Origin: Pseudomonas aegrilactucae
GTDB taxonomy: Bacteria > Pseudomonadota > Gammaproteobacteria > Pseudomonadales > Pseudomonadaceae
Assembly: GCF_019168305.1 (NCBI RefSeq)
Contig: NZ_JAHTBI010000050.1
Span: forward strand, 1 to 64,000
Reading direction: 5' to 3'
DNA length: 64,000 nt
Shown here: positions 9,876 through 18,888 of the stretch, piece by piece
How positions within the stretch are numbered: position 1 is the stretch's first letter
Layout of the letters: each line of letters opens with the position of its first letter
The notes under the pieces: generated by a model
Database searches by the model: none
What the model was told of the DNA's origin: nothing
Seen by the model: the letters and a program-made list of their open reading frames with translations, nothing else
Program-made: the position numbers and the translations under genes

Positions 9876-11908
9876 AGCATGCCCTTGACCCGTTGAAGCA
9901 GCACGTCCAGCGCAAAGGGCTTGGTCAGCAACGCCACCCCGTCTTCCAGGGTGTCATGCTGGGTGATCGCCACATCGGTGTAGCCGGTGATGAACAGCAC
10001 TTTCTGCTCGGGGCGCTGCTGACGCAAGGCGCTGGCCACTTGTCGGCCACTGAAGCCACCCGGCAGTCCGATATCGGTAATCAGCAGGTCGATCCGCTCA
10101 AGCGCCTGGCAGGCCGCCAGGCCGCTGCTGCCGTCAACCGCCTCGACCACCTCGTAGCCCTCCTGCTGCAATACTTCCTTGAGCAGCAGACGCAGAGTCG
10201 GCTCATCATCGATCAGCACAATGCACCCCTTGGCAAGCGGGCCTGCCTGACGCTGCTGTGGTGACGGCAGCAAAGGGTCGCTGCTGCACCCGGCATAGCG
10301 TGGCAGCACCAGGTTGATCCGGGTACCACCGCTTTGGGGCGACTCGATCCATACCCGGCCACCCGACTGGCGAACAAAACCGTACACCATCGACAGGCCA
10401 AGGCCGGTACCCTGCCCCGCGGGCTTGGTGGTGAAGAACGGCTCGAACGCGCGCGTGGCCACCTCTGCCCGCATGCCGCTGCCATTGTCCTCGACGCTCA
10501 GGGAGCAGTAGTCTCCCGGGGGCAAGCCGTCCTTGCCAGGCAGGCTCGCATCGTAGCGTTCATTGCTGGTGCTGATTTTAAGGCACCCACCGGCCGGCAT
10601 CGCATCGCGGGCGTTGATGCACAGGTTGAGCACGGCGTTTTCCAGCTGATTGGCATCCACCAGCACACCCCACAATTGCGGATCGACCTGCAGTTGCATG
10701 GCGATGTCGGGGCCCACCGTCTGGCGGATCAGGGCATCGATGCCGTGGATCAGCGTGTTGAGGTTGGCCGGGCGCGGATCGAGCGGTTGGCGCCGGGCAA
10801 ACGCCAGCAGCCGGTGAGTCAGTACTGCCGCGCGCTGGGACGCCTCCTTGGCCGCAAGGATGTAGCGGTCAAGGTTGTCGTACTGGCCCTGGCCGATTCG
10901 GCGCTCGATCATCTCCAGGCTGCCGCTGATACCGGTCAACAGGTTGTTGAAGTCGTGGGCCACGCCGGCAGTCAACTGTCCCACGGCGTCCATCTTCTGG
11001 CTCTGGCGTAGCAGCTCTTCGGCCTGGAGCAAGGCGGCGGCACGCTCACGGTCCAGGGTCACGTCATGGCCGATGGCGGTATAGATGCCGGCGCTGGGCA
11101 CGACAGACCAGCTGAACCAGCGATAATGCCCGTCGCGATGACGCAGGCGGCTTTCTACACCTTGTACCGTCTGGCCGTTGCGCAACTGCATGAGTATGGC
11201 GTCGACCACGCTCAGGTCTTCGGCATGCAGGAAGTCGAAGATCGAGCGCCCCACGACCGCGTCGTCCCAGCCCAGCAAGGTATGCCCCGACGGATTGAGC
11301 GCATAGATCTGCAGGTCCTCGCGCACCAGCAGCATGATATCGCTGGACAGTGCCCAGATCCGTGCATGATCGGCCGTCTGCTCGAGGATCTGCTGCTCGA
11401 ATGCATCGGCGCGCTCGCGCCACTGCTGCTCGTTCCTCACACTGCTGGTGGTCTCGAACACCGTGTTCAGAAAGCCAGCCACCTGGCCGGACTCGTCACG
11501 CACAGGGCTGTAGCAGAACGTGAAGTAGGCCTGTTCCATCACGCCGTTGCGGTCAGTGTTGAGCAGGAAGTTCTCCATGAACACCGCTTCGCCGGTATAG
11601 GCACGCCGGGCCAGGCCGCAGATGTCGTCCCAGACATCGCTCCAGATCACATTCAGCGGTTTGCCCAGCGATGCCGGCTTGGCGCCCAGCAGGGGCACGA
11701 AGCCGTCGTTGTGCAGCGTGATCATCTCGCTACCCCATACGAGGCAGCCGGGAAACTTGGAGGCCAGCAGCATATCCACCGCAATGCGCAACGACGTCGG
11801 CCATGCCTGCGACGGGCCCAGGGCGGTCTGGGCCCAGTCGAAATCCCGCACGGCATCGCTCATGCCACCTGATTGAAGAGGCGATGTCGGGAGATGAGTC
11901 ATGTGCAT
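9827..11908 (-). CDS. PAS-containing hybrid sensor histidine kinase
   Basis: A 693-residue soluble hybrid kinase. Two PAS/GAF-like sensory domains come first. One at about 20-150 contains [20 protein letters not shown], typical of PAS_4-type sensors, and a PAS at about 180-300 contains [16 protein letters not shown]. HisKA follows with [14 protein letters not shown] (His318), then the HATPase with DNGSGM and [11 protein letters not shown], and a C-terminal receiver with [10 protein letters not shown] (Asp612). It is clearly paralogous to the hybrid kinase at 5295-6923. The gene converges on and overlaps the YbhN-like gene. A start 15 codons later ([10 protein letters not shown]) is possible. 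Confidence 0.9.
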   Translation of the reverse strand: MHMTHLPTSPLQSGGMSDAVRDFDWAQTALGPSQAWPTSLRIAVDMLLASKFPGCLVWGSEMITLHNDGFVPLLGAKPASLGKPLNVIWSDVWDDICGLARRAYTGEAVFMENFLLNTDRNGVMEQAYFTFCYSPVRDESGQVAGFLNTVFETTSSVRNEQQWRERADAFEQQILEQTADHARIWALSSDIMLLVREDLQIYALNPSGHTLLGWDDAVVGRSIFDFLHAEDLSVVDAILMQLRNGQTVQGVESRLRHRDGHYRWFSWSVVPSAGIYTAIGHDVTLDRERAAALLQAEELLRQSQKMDAVGQLTAGVAHDFNNLLTGISGSLEMIERRIGQGQYDNLDRYILAAKEASQRAAVLTHRLLAFARRQPLDPRPANLNTLIHGIDALIRQTVGPDIAMQLQVDPQLWGVLVDANQLENAVLNLCINARDAMPAGGCLKISTSNERYDASLPGKDGLPPGDYCSLSVEDNGSGMRAEVATRAFEPFFTTKPAGQGTGLGLSMVYGFVRQSGGRVWIESPQSGGTRINLVLPRYAGCSSDPLLPSPQQRQAGPLAKGCIVLIDDEPTLRLLLKEVLQQEGYEVVEAVDGSSGLAACQALERIDLLITDIGLPGGFSGRQVASALRQQRPEQKVLFITGYTDVAITQHDTLEDGVALLTKPFALDVLLQRVKGMLQGEALRVSPADVRVP

Positions 11909-11930
11909 GCTCGACGTGTTTCCTGAAGGC

Positions 11931-12392
11931 TCAAGCCTCGGACTCTTCGCCGATGTCTTCGTTCCAGAGTGCGCGATGGTCGTGGATGAATTGTGTCATC
12001 AGGCCGATGCAGTCGTGATCATCGAGCACGTGCAACTGAACACCGCGTGCCTTGAGCAGTTCTTCTTCGCCGAGGAAGGTACGGTTTTCACCGATGACCA
12101 CCTGCTTGATGCCATACAGCAGGATCGCCCCGCTGCACATCGCGCAGGGTGACAAGGTGGTGTAGAGGGTGGCCTGGGCGTACACGCTGGCCGGTTGGCG
12201 CCCGGCGTTCTCGAACGCATCCATTTCGCCGTGCAGGATCGCACTGCCCTGCTGAACCCGGCGGTTGTGCCCGCGCCCGATGATCTTGCCCTCGTGCACG
12301 ATCACCGAGCCGATGGGAATGCCACCCTCCTCGACGCCTTTGCGCGCCTCGTCGATGGCGGCTTGCATGAAGCGTTGGGTCTCGTCGGTCAT
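11931..12392 (-). CDS. cytosine-deaminase-like nucleobase deaminase (yeast FCY1 type)
   Basis: A 153-residue zinc-dependent deaminase of the CDA fold. The zinc site is HGE (His54, catalytic Glu56) and SPCAMC (Cys83, Cys86). The sequence follows the yeast cytosine deaminase pattern rather than TadA or CodA. It shares GRGHN, GSAILHGE, TLYTTLSPC and the C-terminal W-x-EDIGE segment (Trp143, Asp146), which in the yeast enzyme closes over the pyrimidine. This suggests hydrolysis of cytosine to uracil, though related bacterial proteins may prefer other bases. A CAGGAG site lies 8 bases before the ATG. It sits just downstream of, and is transcribed away from, the DJ-1 gene. Confidence 0.88.
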   Translation of the reverse strand: MTDETQRFMQAAIDEARKGVEEGGIPIGSVIVHEGKIIGRGHNRRVQQGSAILHGEMDAFENAGRQPASVYAQATLYTTLSPCAMCSGAILLYGIKQVVIGENRTFLGEEELLKARGVQLHVLDDHDCIGLMTQFIHDHRALWNEDIGEESEA

Positions 12393-12535
12393 GGCTGATG
12401 CTCCTGCTGGAAGCTGATAGAAGTGAAATTAGCACACCGCCTTGGTCGATGGCGGCATTTGCACCGGCGGCTATGCTTTACAGGTTTGCTTTTTCCGCCG
12501 TGTGCATCGGCCCCCACCTTCGAAGGAGCGCTGCA

Positions 12536-13240
12536 ATGAGCAAGAAAGTACTGGTAGTGCTGACCAATACGGCCAAGTACCCCACCCTCAAGCGGGCCAC
12601 CGGCCTGTGGCTGGGTGAGGCGGTGCACTTTGTCGACGTGGTGGAGCAAGCCGGCTTCCAGGTCGACTATGTCAGCCCGGCAGGCGGCTATGTACCCATT
12701 GATCCTCACAGCCTGAGCATGGCTCAGGACATCGACTGGCAATGGTATGACAACAAGGCATTCATGAATCGGCTGGGCAGCACCCTCATGCCGGGGCAGG
12801 TCAACGCCCGGGACTACCAGGCCATCTACTTTACCGGTGGGCACGGGGTGATCTGGGACTTTCCCGACAACGTGGCGCTGCAGGCCCTGGCCCGGCAGAT
12901 CTTCGAGGCTGGCGGGGTAGTCGCTTCGGTGTGTCACGGGGCGGTGGGCCTGCTCAACATCAAGCTCAGTGACAACACCCTGCTGGTCAAGGGTCGCGAG
13001 GTCACAGGCTTTTCCAACACAGAAGAACAGTTGGTCGAGCTGGACAAGGTCGTGCCGTTCCTCACTGAAAACGAGCTCAGTGCGCGTGGTGGCGTGTACC
13101 GCAAGGCCGAGGACCCGTGGCAGGAGTTCGCCATCGCCGACCAGCTTGAAGGCCGCCTGGTCACCGGACAGAACCCGGCCTCGGGTGCGGCGGTCGCCCG
13201 TCAGGTACTGGCGGTATTGGCCGCACCTAAAGCGGGTTAG
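12536..13240 (+). CDS. DJ-1/PfpI-family protein (class I glutamine amidotransferase-like)
   Basis: A 234-residue protein of the Hsp31-like branch of the DJ-1/PfpI superfamily. The nucleophile elbow is VVASVCHGAVG with the cysteine near residue 129, and FTGGHG supplies the neighbouring loop. The preceding GGHGVIWDFPDN and the later ENELSARGGVY are typical of Hsp31/glyoxalase-III-like members. Likely roles are glyoxalase III, deglycase or chaperone activity in carbonyl stress. It is transcribed divergently from the deaminase gene. GAAGGAG lies 8 bases before the ATG. Confidence 0.88.
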   Translation: MSKKVLVVLTNTAKYPTLKRATGLWLGEAVHFVDVVEQAGFQVDYVSPAGGYVPIDPHSLSMAQDIDWQWYDNKAFMNRLGSTLMPGQVNARDYQAIYFTGGHGVIWDFPDNVALQALARQIFEAGGVVASVCHGAVGLLNIKLSDNTLLVKGREVTGFSNTEEQLVELDKVVPFLTENELSARGGVYRKAEDPWQEFAIADQLEGRLVTGQNPASGAAVARQVLAVLAAPKAG

Positions 13241-13369
13241 GCCCCCAGCGCGTCGACGAATAGCACGGCCGATGTCGGCGCGTCTTACAAGGGCAACCTA
13301 CGTCACTCACTTATGCTGGACGGCATCCGTTCAAGGCTCCGCGCCTCGCTCCGTCAACATAGGTGAACC

Positions 13370-14179
13370 ATGGCTCCTCATAATTTTCGCGCCGGTCGCG
13401 TCGTGCTGGAATTGCTGATAACCCTGCTGATCGGCCTGACACCGGTAGCGTGTGGCCTGTTGATCATGGCCTGGCAAGTAGAGAAAACCCTTGCCGAATC
13501 GACCCGGGTGGCGATTGAACAGACGTTGTTCGATGTTGATGGCATCCTTGATTCGCTGCATAACGCCAGCAACAAGGTCCTCAACCTTGCAGAGTTCCCT
13601 TGCCAGAAAGCCTTGCCGAGTTTGCGCACAGAAGTGGTCATGCGCCCGGCGTTGCGTTCGTTGGTACTGGTGCGGGAGAACCGTGCTTTTTGCAGTACGG
13701 TGAGTGGTGAGTACCAGTTGCTGGTCGACCCTGGCAGTTTCTTCAACCAGCGCTTGCGCCTGGAGCCCGGTAACGATGTGACACCGGATTCGGCGATCCT
13801 CTATTACCGCTTGCAGGAGTACCCGCTTGGGGTGCTGGCGCTGACGGATGGTTCAACCTTGCAGGCAGTGATGCAGGGTATCAAGGCGCGGACCACGCTG
13901 GTGCTGCAGTTTGGCGATGCGTTCTTGTGGCATGACGGCAACGTCATCGAAGGCGACCTTCCGGACCATAGCGAGCAGCACATGCGTGCGCTGTCGGTCA
14001 GGTATGGCTATGCCGTGCATGGGGGGTATCCGAAGGGGTTCATGTGGAAGGAGCTGACGAGCAATGGGTTGGCGATTCTTCCGTCGTTGCTGCTGGTGGG
14101 TGTGATGACGTCGGCGGCGGTGTACTGGACGTTGTTCCGGGGGCGTCGGGAGTATCAGCCGAAGCGAAGTCAGGGGTAA
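13370..14179 (+). CDS. orphan CSS-motif periplasmic sensor (EAL domain missing)
   Basis: A 269-residue protein with TM1 near 12-34, a periplasmic domain, TM2 near 236-256 and only a short charged tail (RGRREYQPKRSQG). The periplasmic part matches the CSS-motif domain of c-di-GMP phosphodiesterases. Cys78 (FPCQ) and Cys108 (FCST) are 30 residues apart, like the redox-active pair of E. coli PdeC. In that family an EAL domain follows TM2, but here the frame stops at once. It is a truncated sensor, or a signalling subunit of unknown partner. AGGTGAACC precedes the ATG. An EAL relic lies at 17738-17950 on the same strand. Confidence 0.75.
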   Translation: MAPHNFRAGRVVLELLITLLIGLTPVACGLLIMAWQVEKTLAESTRVAIEQTLFDVDGILDSLHNASNKVLNLAEFPCQKALPSLRTEVVMRPALRSLVLVRENRAFCSTVSGEYQLLVDPGSFFNQRLRLEPGNDVTPDSAILYYRLQEYPLGVLALTDGSTLQAVMQGIKARTTLVLQFGDAFLWHDGNVIEGDLPDHSEQHMRALSVRYGYAVHGGYPKGFMWKELTSNGLAILPSLLLVGVMTSAAVYWTLFRGRREYQPKRSQG

Positions 14180-14246
14180 GGGGCCAGCTGATTCGCAGCA
14201 GATACTGGATAAGCTCATCAAGCTTGAAGCTTGCGGGGCCGGGGTC

Positions 14247-14327
14247 CGCTGGCAAGCCAGCTCCCACAGGTGCCCCGCCGTTCTCGGGGCATGTGATTAT
14301 CCTGTGGGAGCTGGCTTGCCAGCGAAG
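14247..14327. repeat. inverted pair of REP elements (REPIN)
   Basis: CGCTGGCAAGCCAGCTCCCAC at 14247-14267 is followed by its inverted copy GTGGGAGCTGGCTTGCCAGC... at 14304-14327. These are the standard P. putida-type REP sequence, here as a head-to-head pair spaced about 36 bases. The pair lies between the orphan CSS gene and the hpd terminator. No RayT transposase is in the window. Confidence 0.85.
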
Positions 14328-14396
14328 GCGGCCTTAAGGCCCAAAGCGCACTGCGCTGCGGCCCCCCTTCCGGTGCAAGTGCCAAGCGTTCGGCAC

Positions 14397-14432
14397 AAAA
14401 AAAGCCATCGGGCTACCCCGATGGCTTTTTTG
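14397..14432. terminator. bidirectional rho-independent terminator
   Basis: A run of A leads into AAGCCATCGGG, the loop CTAC, then CCCGATGGCTT and a T run. The perfect stem with A/T tracts on both sides should stop hpd transcripts on the minus strand and transcripts from the CSS gene on the plus strand. Confidence 0.9.
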
Positions 14433-14442
14433 ACTCATCCGA

Positions 14443-15519
14443 TCAGTCGGTAGTCAACACGCCCCGACGTACCTGATCGCGCTCGATCGACTCGAACAAC
14501 GCCTTGAAGTTACCCTCGCCGAACCCGTCATCGCCTTTGCGCTGGATGAATTCGAAGAACACCGGCCCCATCAACGTTTCGGAGAAAATCTGCAGCAGCA
14601 AGCGCTTGTCACCCGACTCGGACGAGCCGTCCAGCAGAATCCCGCGGGCCTGCAGCTCATCGGCCGGCTCGCCATGGTTGGGCAGGCGCCCTTCCAGCAT
14701 TTCGTAATAGGTATCCGGCGGCGCCGTCATGAAGCGCATGCCGATCTTCTTCAGCGCGTCCCAGCTCTTGAGCAGGTCGTCGGTCAGGAACGCCACATGC
14801 TGGATGCCCTCGCCGTTGAACTGCATCAGGAACTCTTCGATCTGCCCCGCGCCCTTGGACGACTCTTCGTTGAGCGGAATGCGGATCATGCCATCCGGCG
14901 CGGTCATGGCCTTGGAGGTCAGGCCGGTGTACTCGCCCTTGATGTCGAAGTAGCGAATCTCGCGGAAGTTGAACAGCTTCTCGTAGAAGCCGGCCCAGTA
15001 CGCCATGCGCCCGCGATACACGTTGTGGGTGAGGTGGTCGATGATCTTCAGGCCTGCACCCACCGGATGGCGGTCCACACCTTCGATCCAGTTGAAGTCG
15101 ATGTCGTAGATCGAGCTGCCTTCCTCGAAACGGTCGATCAGGTACAACGGCGCACCGCCAATGCCCTTGATCGCCGGCAAACGCAACTCCATCGGCCCGG
15201 TTTCGATTTCAACCGGCTGCGCCCCCAGCTCCAGCGCACGCGCATAGGCCTCATGGGCATTGCGCACACGGAACGCCATGCCGCACACCGACGGACCATG
15301 CTCGGCAGCAAAGTACGATGCAACACTTTTAGGTTCGTTGTTCAGGATCAGGTTGATACCGCCCTGACGGTACAGGTGCACGTTCTTGGAGCGGTGGCTG
15401 GCAACCTTGGTGAAGCCCATGATCTCGAAGATCGGCTCCAGGGTACCCGGGACAGGCGCGGCCAGTTCAATGAACTCGAAGCCCATCAGGCCCATCGGGT
15501 TTTCGAAGATATCTGCCAT
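14443..15519 (-). CDS. hpd: 4-hydroxyphenylpyruvate dioxygenase
   Basis: A 358-residue Fe(II)-dependent dioxygenase that turns 4-hydroxyphenylpyruvate into homogentisate in tyrosine catabolism. The two vicinal-oxygen-chelate halves are clear. The iron ligands are in the second half: HLTHNVYRG (first His), GIQHVAF (second His) and the Glu in [10 protein letters not shown] near the C-terminus. The start [10 protein letters not shown] is chosen because GAGGAAACG precedes it, and an upstream in-frame ATG lacks such a site. The gene stands alone and ends in the strong terminator at 14397-14432. Confidence 0.97.
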   Translation of the reverse strand: MADIFENPMGLMGFEFIELAAPVPGTLEPIFEIMGFTKVASHRSKNVHLYRQGGINLILNNEPKSVASYFAAEHGPSVCGMAFRVRNAHEAYARALELGAQPVEIETGPMELRLPAIKGIGGAPLYLIDRFEEGSSIYDIDFNWIEGVDRHPVGAGLKIIDHLTHNVYRGRMAYWAGFYEKLFNFREIRYFDIKGEYTGLTSKAMTAPDGMIRIPLNEESSKGAGQIEEFLMQFNGEGIQHVAFLTDDLLKSWDALKKIGMRFMTAPPDTYYEMLEGRLPNHGEPADELQARGILLDGSSESGDKRLLLQIFSETLMGPVFFEFIQRKGDDGFGEGNFKALFESIERDQVRRGVLTTD

Positions 15520-15763
15520 GTTCGTTTCCTCATCATCAAAGCGGTTCAATAACGCTGGTTACTTGCTGTCGATGTAGGGCGAACGTGGCGGCGCGCAGGA
15601 GATGCCCCTCACACTGCGGGCGAGGTAGTCACCATAAATCAGTTTGAACCCATGACACTTCATAGGGGACCTATTCTCGGCCGTTTGATCCTCCGGTGGC
15701 GAAGGACCTTATTATTGTATGCGTAACCTGATTCTACAGGGCGTAAGATAAATTGTAAGTACT
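15520..15763. promoter_or_regulatory. hpd upstream region
   Basis: A 244-base gap between hpd and the DMT exporter gene, both on the minus strand. It is AT-richer near 15700-15770 and must hold the hpd promoter and the exporter's 3' end. I see no confident operator or terminator. Confidence 0.35.
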
Positions 15764-16687
15764 TTAGTTTTGAAGCTGGCGCTGGGCCTTGGCCGGCCAG
15801 TTGCACAGTACGATGCCTGCCAGTACCAGCGCCCCGCCCATGGCCATTGCAGGGCCGAGTTTCTCCCCGAGCAACAGACCACCCAGCACCACTGCACTGA
15901 CCGGGTTGAGCGCGATGAACACGCCGGCACGGGTCGGGCCGATATGGGCAATGGCCTGGTAATACCAATAATAGGCCAGCGCCGAGCCCAGCACGCCAAG
16001 GTAAATAAGGCTCGACCACTCATCGGGCCCAAGCGCCAGCAACGCCGAGCCGCTCAGTTGACCATCAACCATGGCCAGCAGCACCAGCATCAACGTACCG
16101 AACAAGACCGACCAGGTGACCGTGGCCAATGCGCCCAGCTGACTGATGAGCGGGCGACTGAACAGGCTGTACACCCCCCAGCTCACGACGCAACCCAGGA
16201 TCAGCACGTCGCCCTGCCAGGTCGACTGCAGCAACGCCTGCGGGTCGCGCACCAGTATGACCATGGCCGCGCCCAGCAGGCACAGGCCAATCCCCAGCAA
16301 CCGGCGCGGGGCCAGGCGCTCACGCAGCAGGACCGCGCTGGCCAGGGCGATGACTGCCGGGTTGAGCGCGACGATCAGCGAAGCACGCGAGGCGCTCACG
16401 GTGTGTAACCCCTGGAACAGGCACAGGTTGTAGACGAATACCCCAAAAAAACCCAGCAGCGCCAACTGGACGAACTGCCGCGGGCTCGGCCGACTGCCCG
16501 CACGCTGTATCCAGGGCAACAGGCACAGCAGCGCAAGGCTGGCCAGCAGGAAGCGCACGCTGGCCACCAGCAACGGCGGCGCCTCGCTGGCGAGCTGGCG
16601 GCCCGCGACAAACGTACCGCCCCATATCACTACCACCAGGATCAGTTTCAGGTAGGCCGTCGTGTCTGTACGCGCATCAGGACGCAT
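15764..16687 (-). CDS. EamA/DMT-family permease
   Basis: A 307-residue inner-membrane transporter of the drug/metabolite superfamily with about ten hydrophobic helices in two EamA repeats. The first begins ILVVVIWGGTFVAGRQL, and the second contains GCVVSWGVYSLFSRPL. Members export amino acids, metabolites or drugs, and the substrate is unknown here. GGAGC precedes the ATG by 8 bases. It is divergent from a LysR gene 90 bases away, the usual sign that the LysR protein controls it. Confidence 0.9.
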   Translation of the reverse strand: MRPDARTDTTAYLKLILVVVIWGGTFVAGRQLASEAPPLLVASVRFLLASLALLCLLPWIQRAGSRPSPRQFVQLALLGFFGVFVYNLCLFQGLHTVSASRASLIVALNPAVIALASAVLLRERLAPRRLLGIGLCLLGAAMVILVRDPQALLQSTWQGDVLILGCVVSWGVYSLFSRPLISQLGALATVTWSVLFGTLMLVLLAMVDGQLSGSALLALGPDEWSSLIYLGVLGSALAYYWYYQAIAHIGPTRAGVFIALNPVSAVVLGGLLLGEKLGPAMAMGGALVLAGIVLCNWPAKAQRQLQN

Positions 16688-16748
16688 GGTTTGGGCTCCT
16701 TCAGAAAAACATGTCCATAGCCTGAAACTAATGAGCAGTCATCGTAAA

Positions 16749-16764
16749 ATGAGCGATTACTCAT
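16749..16764. promoter_or_regulatory. possible LysR operator between the exporter and LysR genes
   Basis: An interrupted palindrome, ATGAG-N6-CTCAT, lies 13 bases before the LysR start and within the 90-base divergent promoter region. ATGAGCAGTCAT just upstream repeats part of it. Position suits an autoregulatory LysR site, but the assignment rests on symmetry only. Confidence 0.35.
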
Positions 16765-16777
16765 AGGAGCACCCCGC

Positions 16778-17665
16778 ATGACCCTGACGCAATTGGAGAT
16801 CTTTTCCCACGTGGCCCAGTTGCGTGGCTTCACCCGTGCAGCCTTGCGCCTGGGTATCAGTCAATCTGCCGTGTCGCATGCCATCAAGGCGCTCGAGCGT
16901 GAGCTGGGCGTATCACTGTTCGAGCGCCACAGCGGCGGGCTGGCGTTGAGCCGTATTGGTGAGCAGTTGCTGGAGCGCAGCCGGGCCATGCTTGGCCTGG
17001 CGGCGAGCATGCAACAGGAAGCGGCAGATGCCCGCGGCATGAAGCGCGGCACCTTGCGCATCGGCTCGTTCGGGCCAAGCGCCACGTGCAGCCTGTTGCC
17101 AGAGCTGTTGCAGCGTTACAGGGAAGAGGCGCCCGGCATTGAAGTGCACATCGACGAAGGGCCGGACCGCGATGTGCTGCAATGGCTGCAGGAGCGGCGC
17201 ATCGACGTCGGTTTCGTAGTACTGCCGCAACCGCACCTGCACACCTTCGCCCTGCTCGAGGACCAGATGGTGGCCCTGTTGCCGAGCGGCCATCCGTTGT
17301 GCGCCCAGCCCGCCGTCAGCCTGCACGCTCTGTGCAGCGACCCGTTCGTACTGACCCAGGCGGGATCGGCCGAATTGGTGGAATCGTTGTTCGCGTCCGT
17401 GGGCCGGGTACCGAACCTTCGCTACCGCTGCGGGCAGTTGCTGAGCACACTGGACATCGTGGCTCGGGGTGAAGCGGTCAGCCTGGTGGCACAGCGCTCG
17501 CTGCCGTTGCCACAGCCGGGCGCAGCCACACCCGCTTGGCAGACACGTGCATTGGAGCCGGCGGTTCGGCGCAAGATAGGCCTTGCAGTACTCGACCGCC
17601 AGCAGGCATCGCCCGCGGCAACCACCTTCATCGATCTGGCGCAGCGACTGTACGTTGAACGATGA
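16778..17665 (+). CDS. LysR-family transcriptional regulator
   Basis: A 295-residue LysR protein. The N-terminal winged helix (MTLTQLEIFSHVAQLRGFTR, then GISQSAVSHAIKALE) fills residues 1-60, and the C-terminal periplasmic-binding-like effector domain starts near 88 (GTLRIGSFG). TAGGAGC lies 8 bases before the ATG. It probably controls the divergent DMT permease gene. The inducer is unknown. Confidence 0.93.
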   Translation: MTLTQLEIFSHVAQLRGFTRAALRLGISQSAVSHAIKALERELGVSLFERHSGGLALSRIGEQLLERSRAMLGLAASMQQEAADARGMKRGTLRIGSFGPSATCSLLPELLQRYREEAPGIEVHIDEGPDRDVLQWLQERRIDVGFVVLPQPHLHTFALLEDQMVALLPSGHPLCAQPAVSLHALCSDPFVLTQAGSAELVESLFASVGRVPNLRYRCGQLLSTLDIVARGEAVSLVAQRSLPLPQPGAATPAWQTRALEPAVRRKIGLAVLDRQQASPAATTFIDLAQRLYVER

Positions 17666-17737
17666 ACGGCTACGCTGTGCGCTCCCTGGGAACGCCAGCC
17701 CCTTGGCCGCAGTTCACTGGATGAGCACCGCGTACCC

Positions 17738-17950
17738 GCGCTGTTCGGCCTGCTGCCGTTTCTCGGGGTGCTGGCGCTGGGAGTGATGATCGCCATCGAC
17801 GACTTCGGCAGCGGGCCGTCAAGCCTGAGCTATCTTCGTCAATTCAAGGTCGACGTCCAGCAGGGCTGGCTGTTTGCCCGGCCGATGCCATTGGCCGAGT
17901 TCGTGACAGCATTGAGCTCGCAGGCGGTTGCCGAGGTGACGCGCCCCTGA
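17738..17950 (+). pseudogene. EAL-domain (c-di-GMP phosphodiesterase) relic
   Basis: The frame reads LGVMIAIDDFGSGPSSLSYL and then, after QFKVD, jumps directly to QQGWLFARPMPLAEFV before a TGA at 17948-17950. These are two conserved EAL blocks: the metal-binding DDFG strand and the C-terminal QGWLFARP block. They are normally separated by about 70-80 residues, which are deleted here in frame. The N-terminal half of the domain, with the EAL signature, is also absent. The piece cannot be catalytic. It may be the missing end of the CSS-sensor gene at 13370-14179, or of an unrelated gene. Confidence 0.7.
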
Positions 17951-18000
17951 GATCATGCGCGCTCGCTACTCAACTACTCCTTCGTGCTCCCGAGGCCCCC

Positions 18001-18888
18001 TTGTCCAGAGGCATCGTTTCATCGGTCATGGCGTCGTGCCTGTTCGCCCTGATGTATTACTACACCTCCCTGCTGACGCCACTCGACGGCGAGGAAATCT
18101 TCGGCTGGCGCATGCTGCTGACCCTGCCCTGCGTGACGCTTTTCATGCTGCTGTCCAAAGACTGGCCGCTGGCTATCGGGGTGCTGGGGCGTATCCGGCG
18201 CAACCCGCTGCTGTTGCTGGGGCTGATGGCCACCTCCACGCTGATGGGGCTGCAGTTGTGGGTGTTTCTGTGGGCACCGTTGCACGGGCGCAGCATGGAG
18301 GTGTCGCTGGGTTACTTTCTGCTGCCGCTGACCATGGTGCTGACCGGTCGGCTGGTGTACGGCGAGCGCTTGTCACGCCTGCAAAAAGTGGCGGTGGCCT
18401 GCGCCGTGGTGGGTGTTGCGCACGAACTGCTGCAACACGGCTCATTTGCCTGGGAAACGCTGCTGGTGGCAGCCGGTTATCCGGTGTATTTCGTCCTGCG
18501 GCGCAAGCTGCGTACCGATCACCTTGGAGGCCTGTGGACCGACATGTGCCTGATGATGCCGGCGTCGGTGTATTTCATCGTGCAGGGCCCATTGAGCAGT
18601 GCCGACGTGCTGGCTCACCCGCAGCTCTACTACCTGATCCCGGTGCTGGGTGTGATCAGCGCACTGGCCCTGGTCACCTATGTGATGGCCAGCCGCCTGC
18701 TGGCGTTCAGCCTGTTCGGGCTGCTCAGCTATGTCGAGCCGGTGCTGCTGGTGGCAGTGGCGCTGCTCCTGGGCGAGAGTATCGCCCAGGACCAGTGGCT
18801 GACCTACCTGCCGATCTGGCTGGCGGTGGTGGTGCTGGTGCTCGAAGGCATCAGGCACCTGCTGCGTCAGCGGCGACGCTCGGTGTAA
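18001..18888 (+). CDS. rarD: RarD-like EamA-family permease
   Basis: A 295-residue inner-membrane protein with about ten hydrophobic helices and the RarD pattern at its start: [20 protein letters not shown] followed by [15 protein letters not shown]. This matches the chloramphenicol-sensitivity protein RarD. I use the TTG at 18001 because the conserved [12 protein letters not shown] begins there and no upstream in-frame ATG keeps homology. The transported substrate is unknown. The end overlaps the oppositely oriented TerC/CBS gene by 38 bases. Confidence 0.85.
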   Translation: MSRGIVSSVMASCLFALMYYYTSLLTPLDGEEIFGWRMLLTLPCVTLFMLLSKDWPLAIGVLGRIRRNPLLLLGLMATSTLMGLQLWVFLWAPLHGRSMEVSLGYFLLPLTMVLTGRLVYGERLSRLQKVAVACAVVGVAHELLQHGSFAWETLLVAAGYPVYFVLRRKLRTDHLGGLWTDMCLMMPASVYFIVQGPLSSADVLAHPQLYYLIPVLGVISALALVTYVMASRLLAFSLFGLLSYVEPVLLVAVALLLGESIAQDQWLTYLPIWLAVVVLVLEGIRHLLRQRRRSV

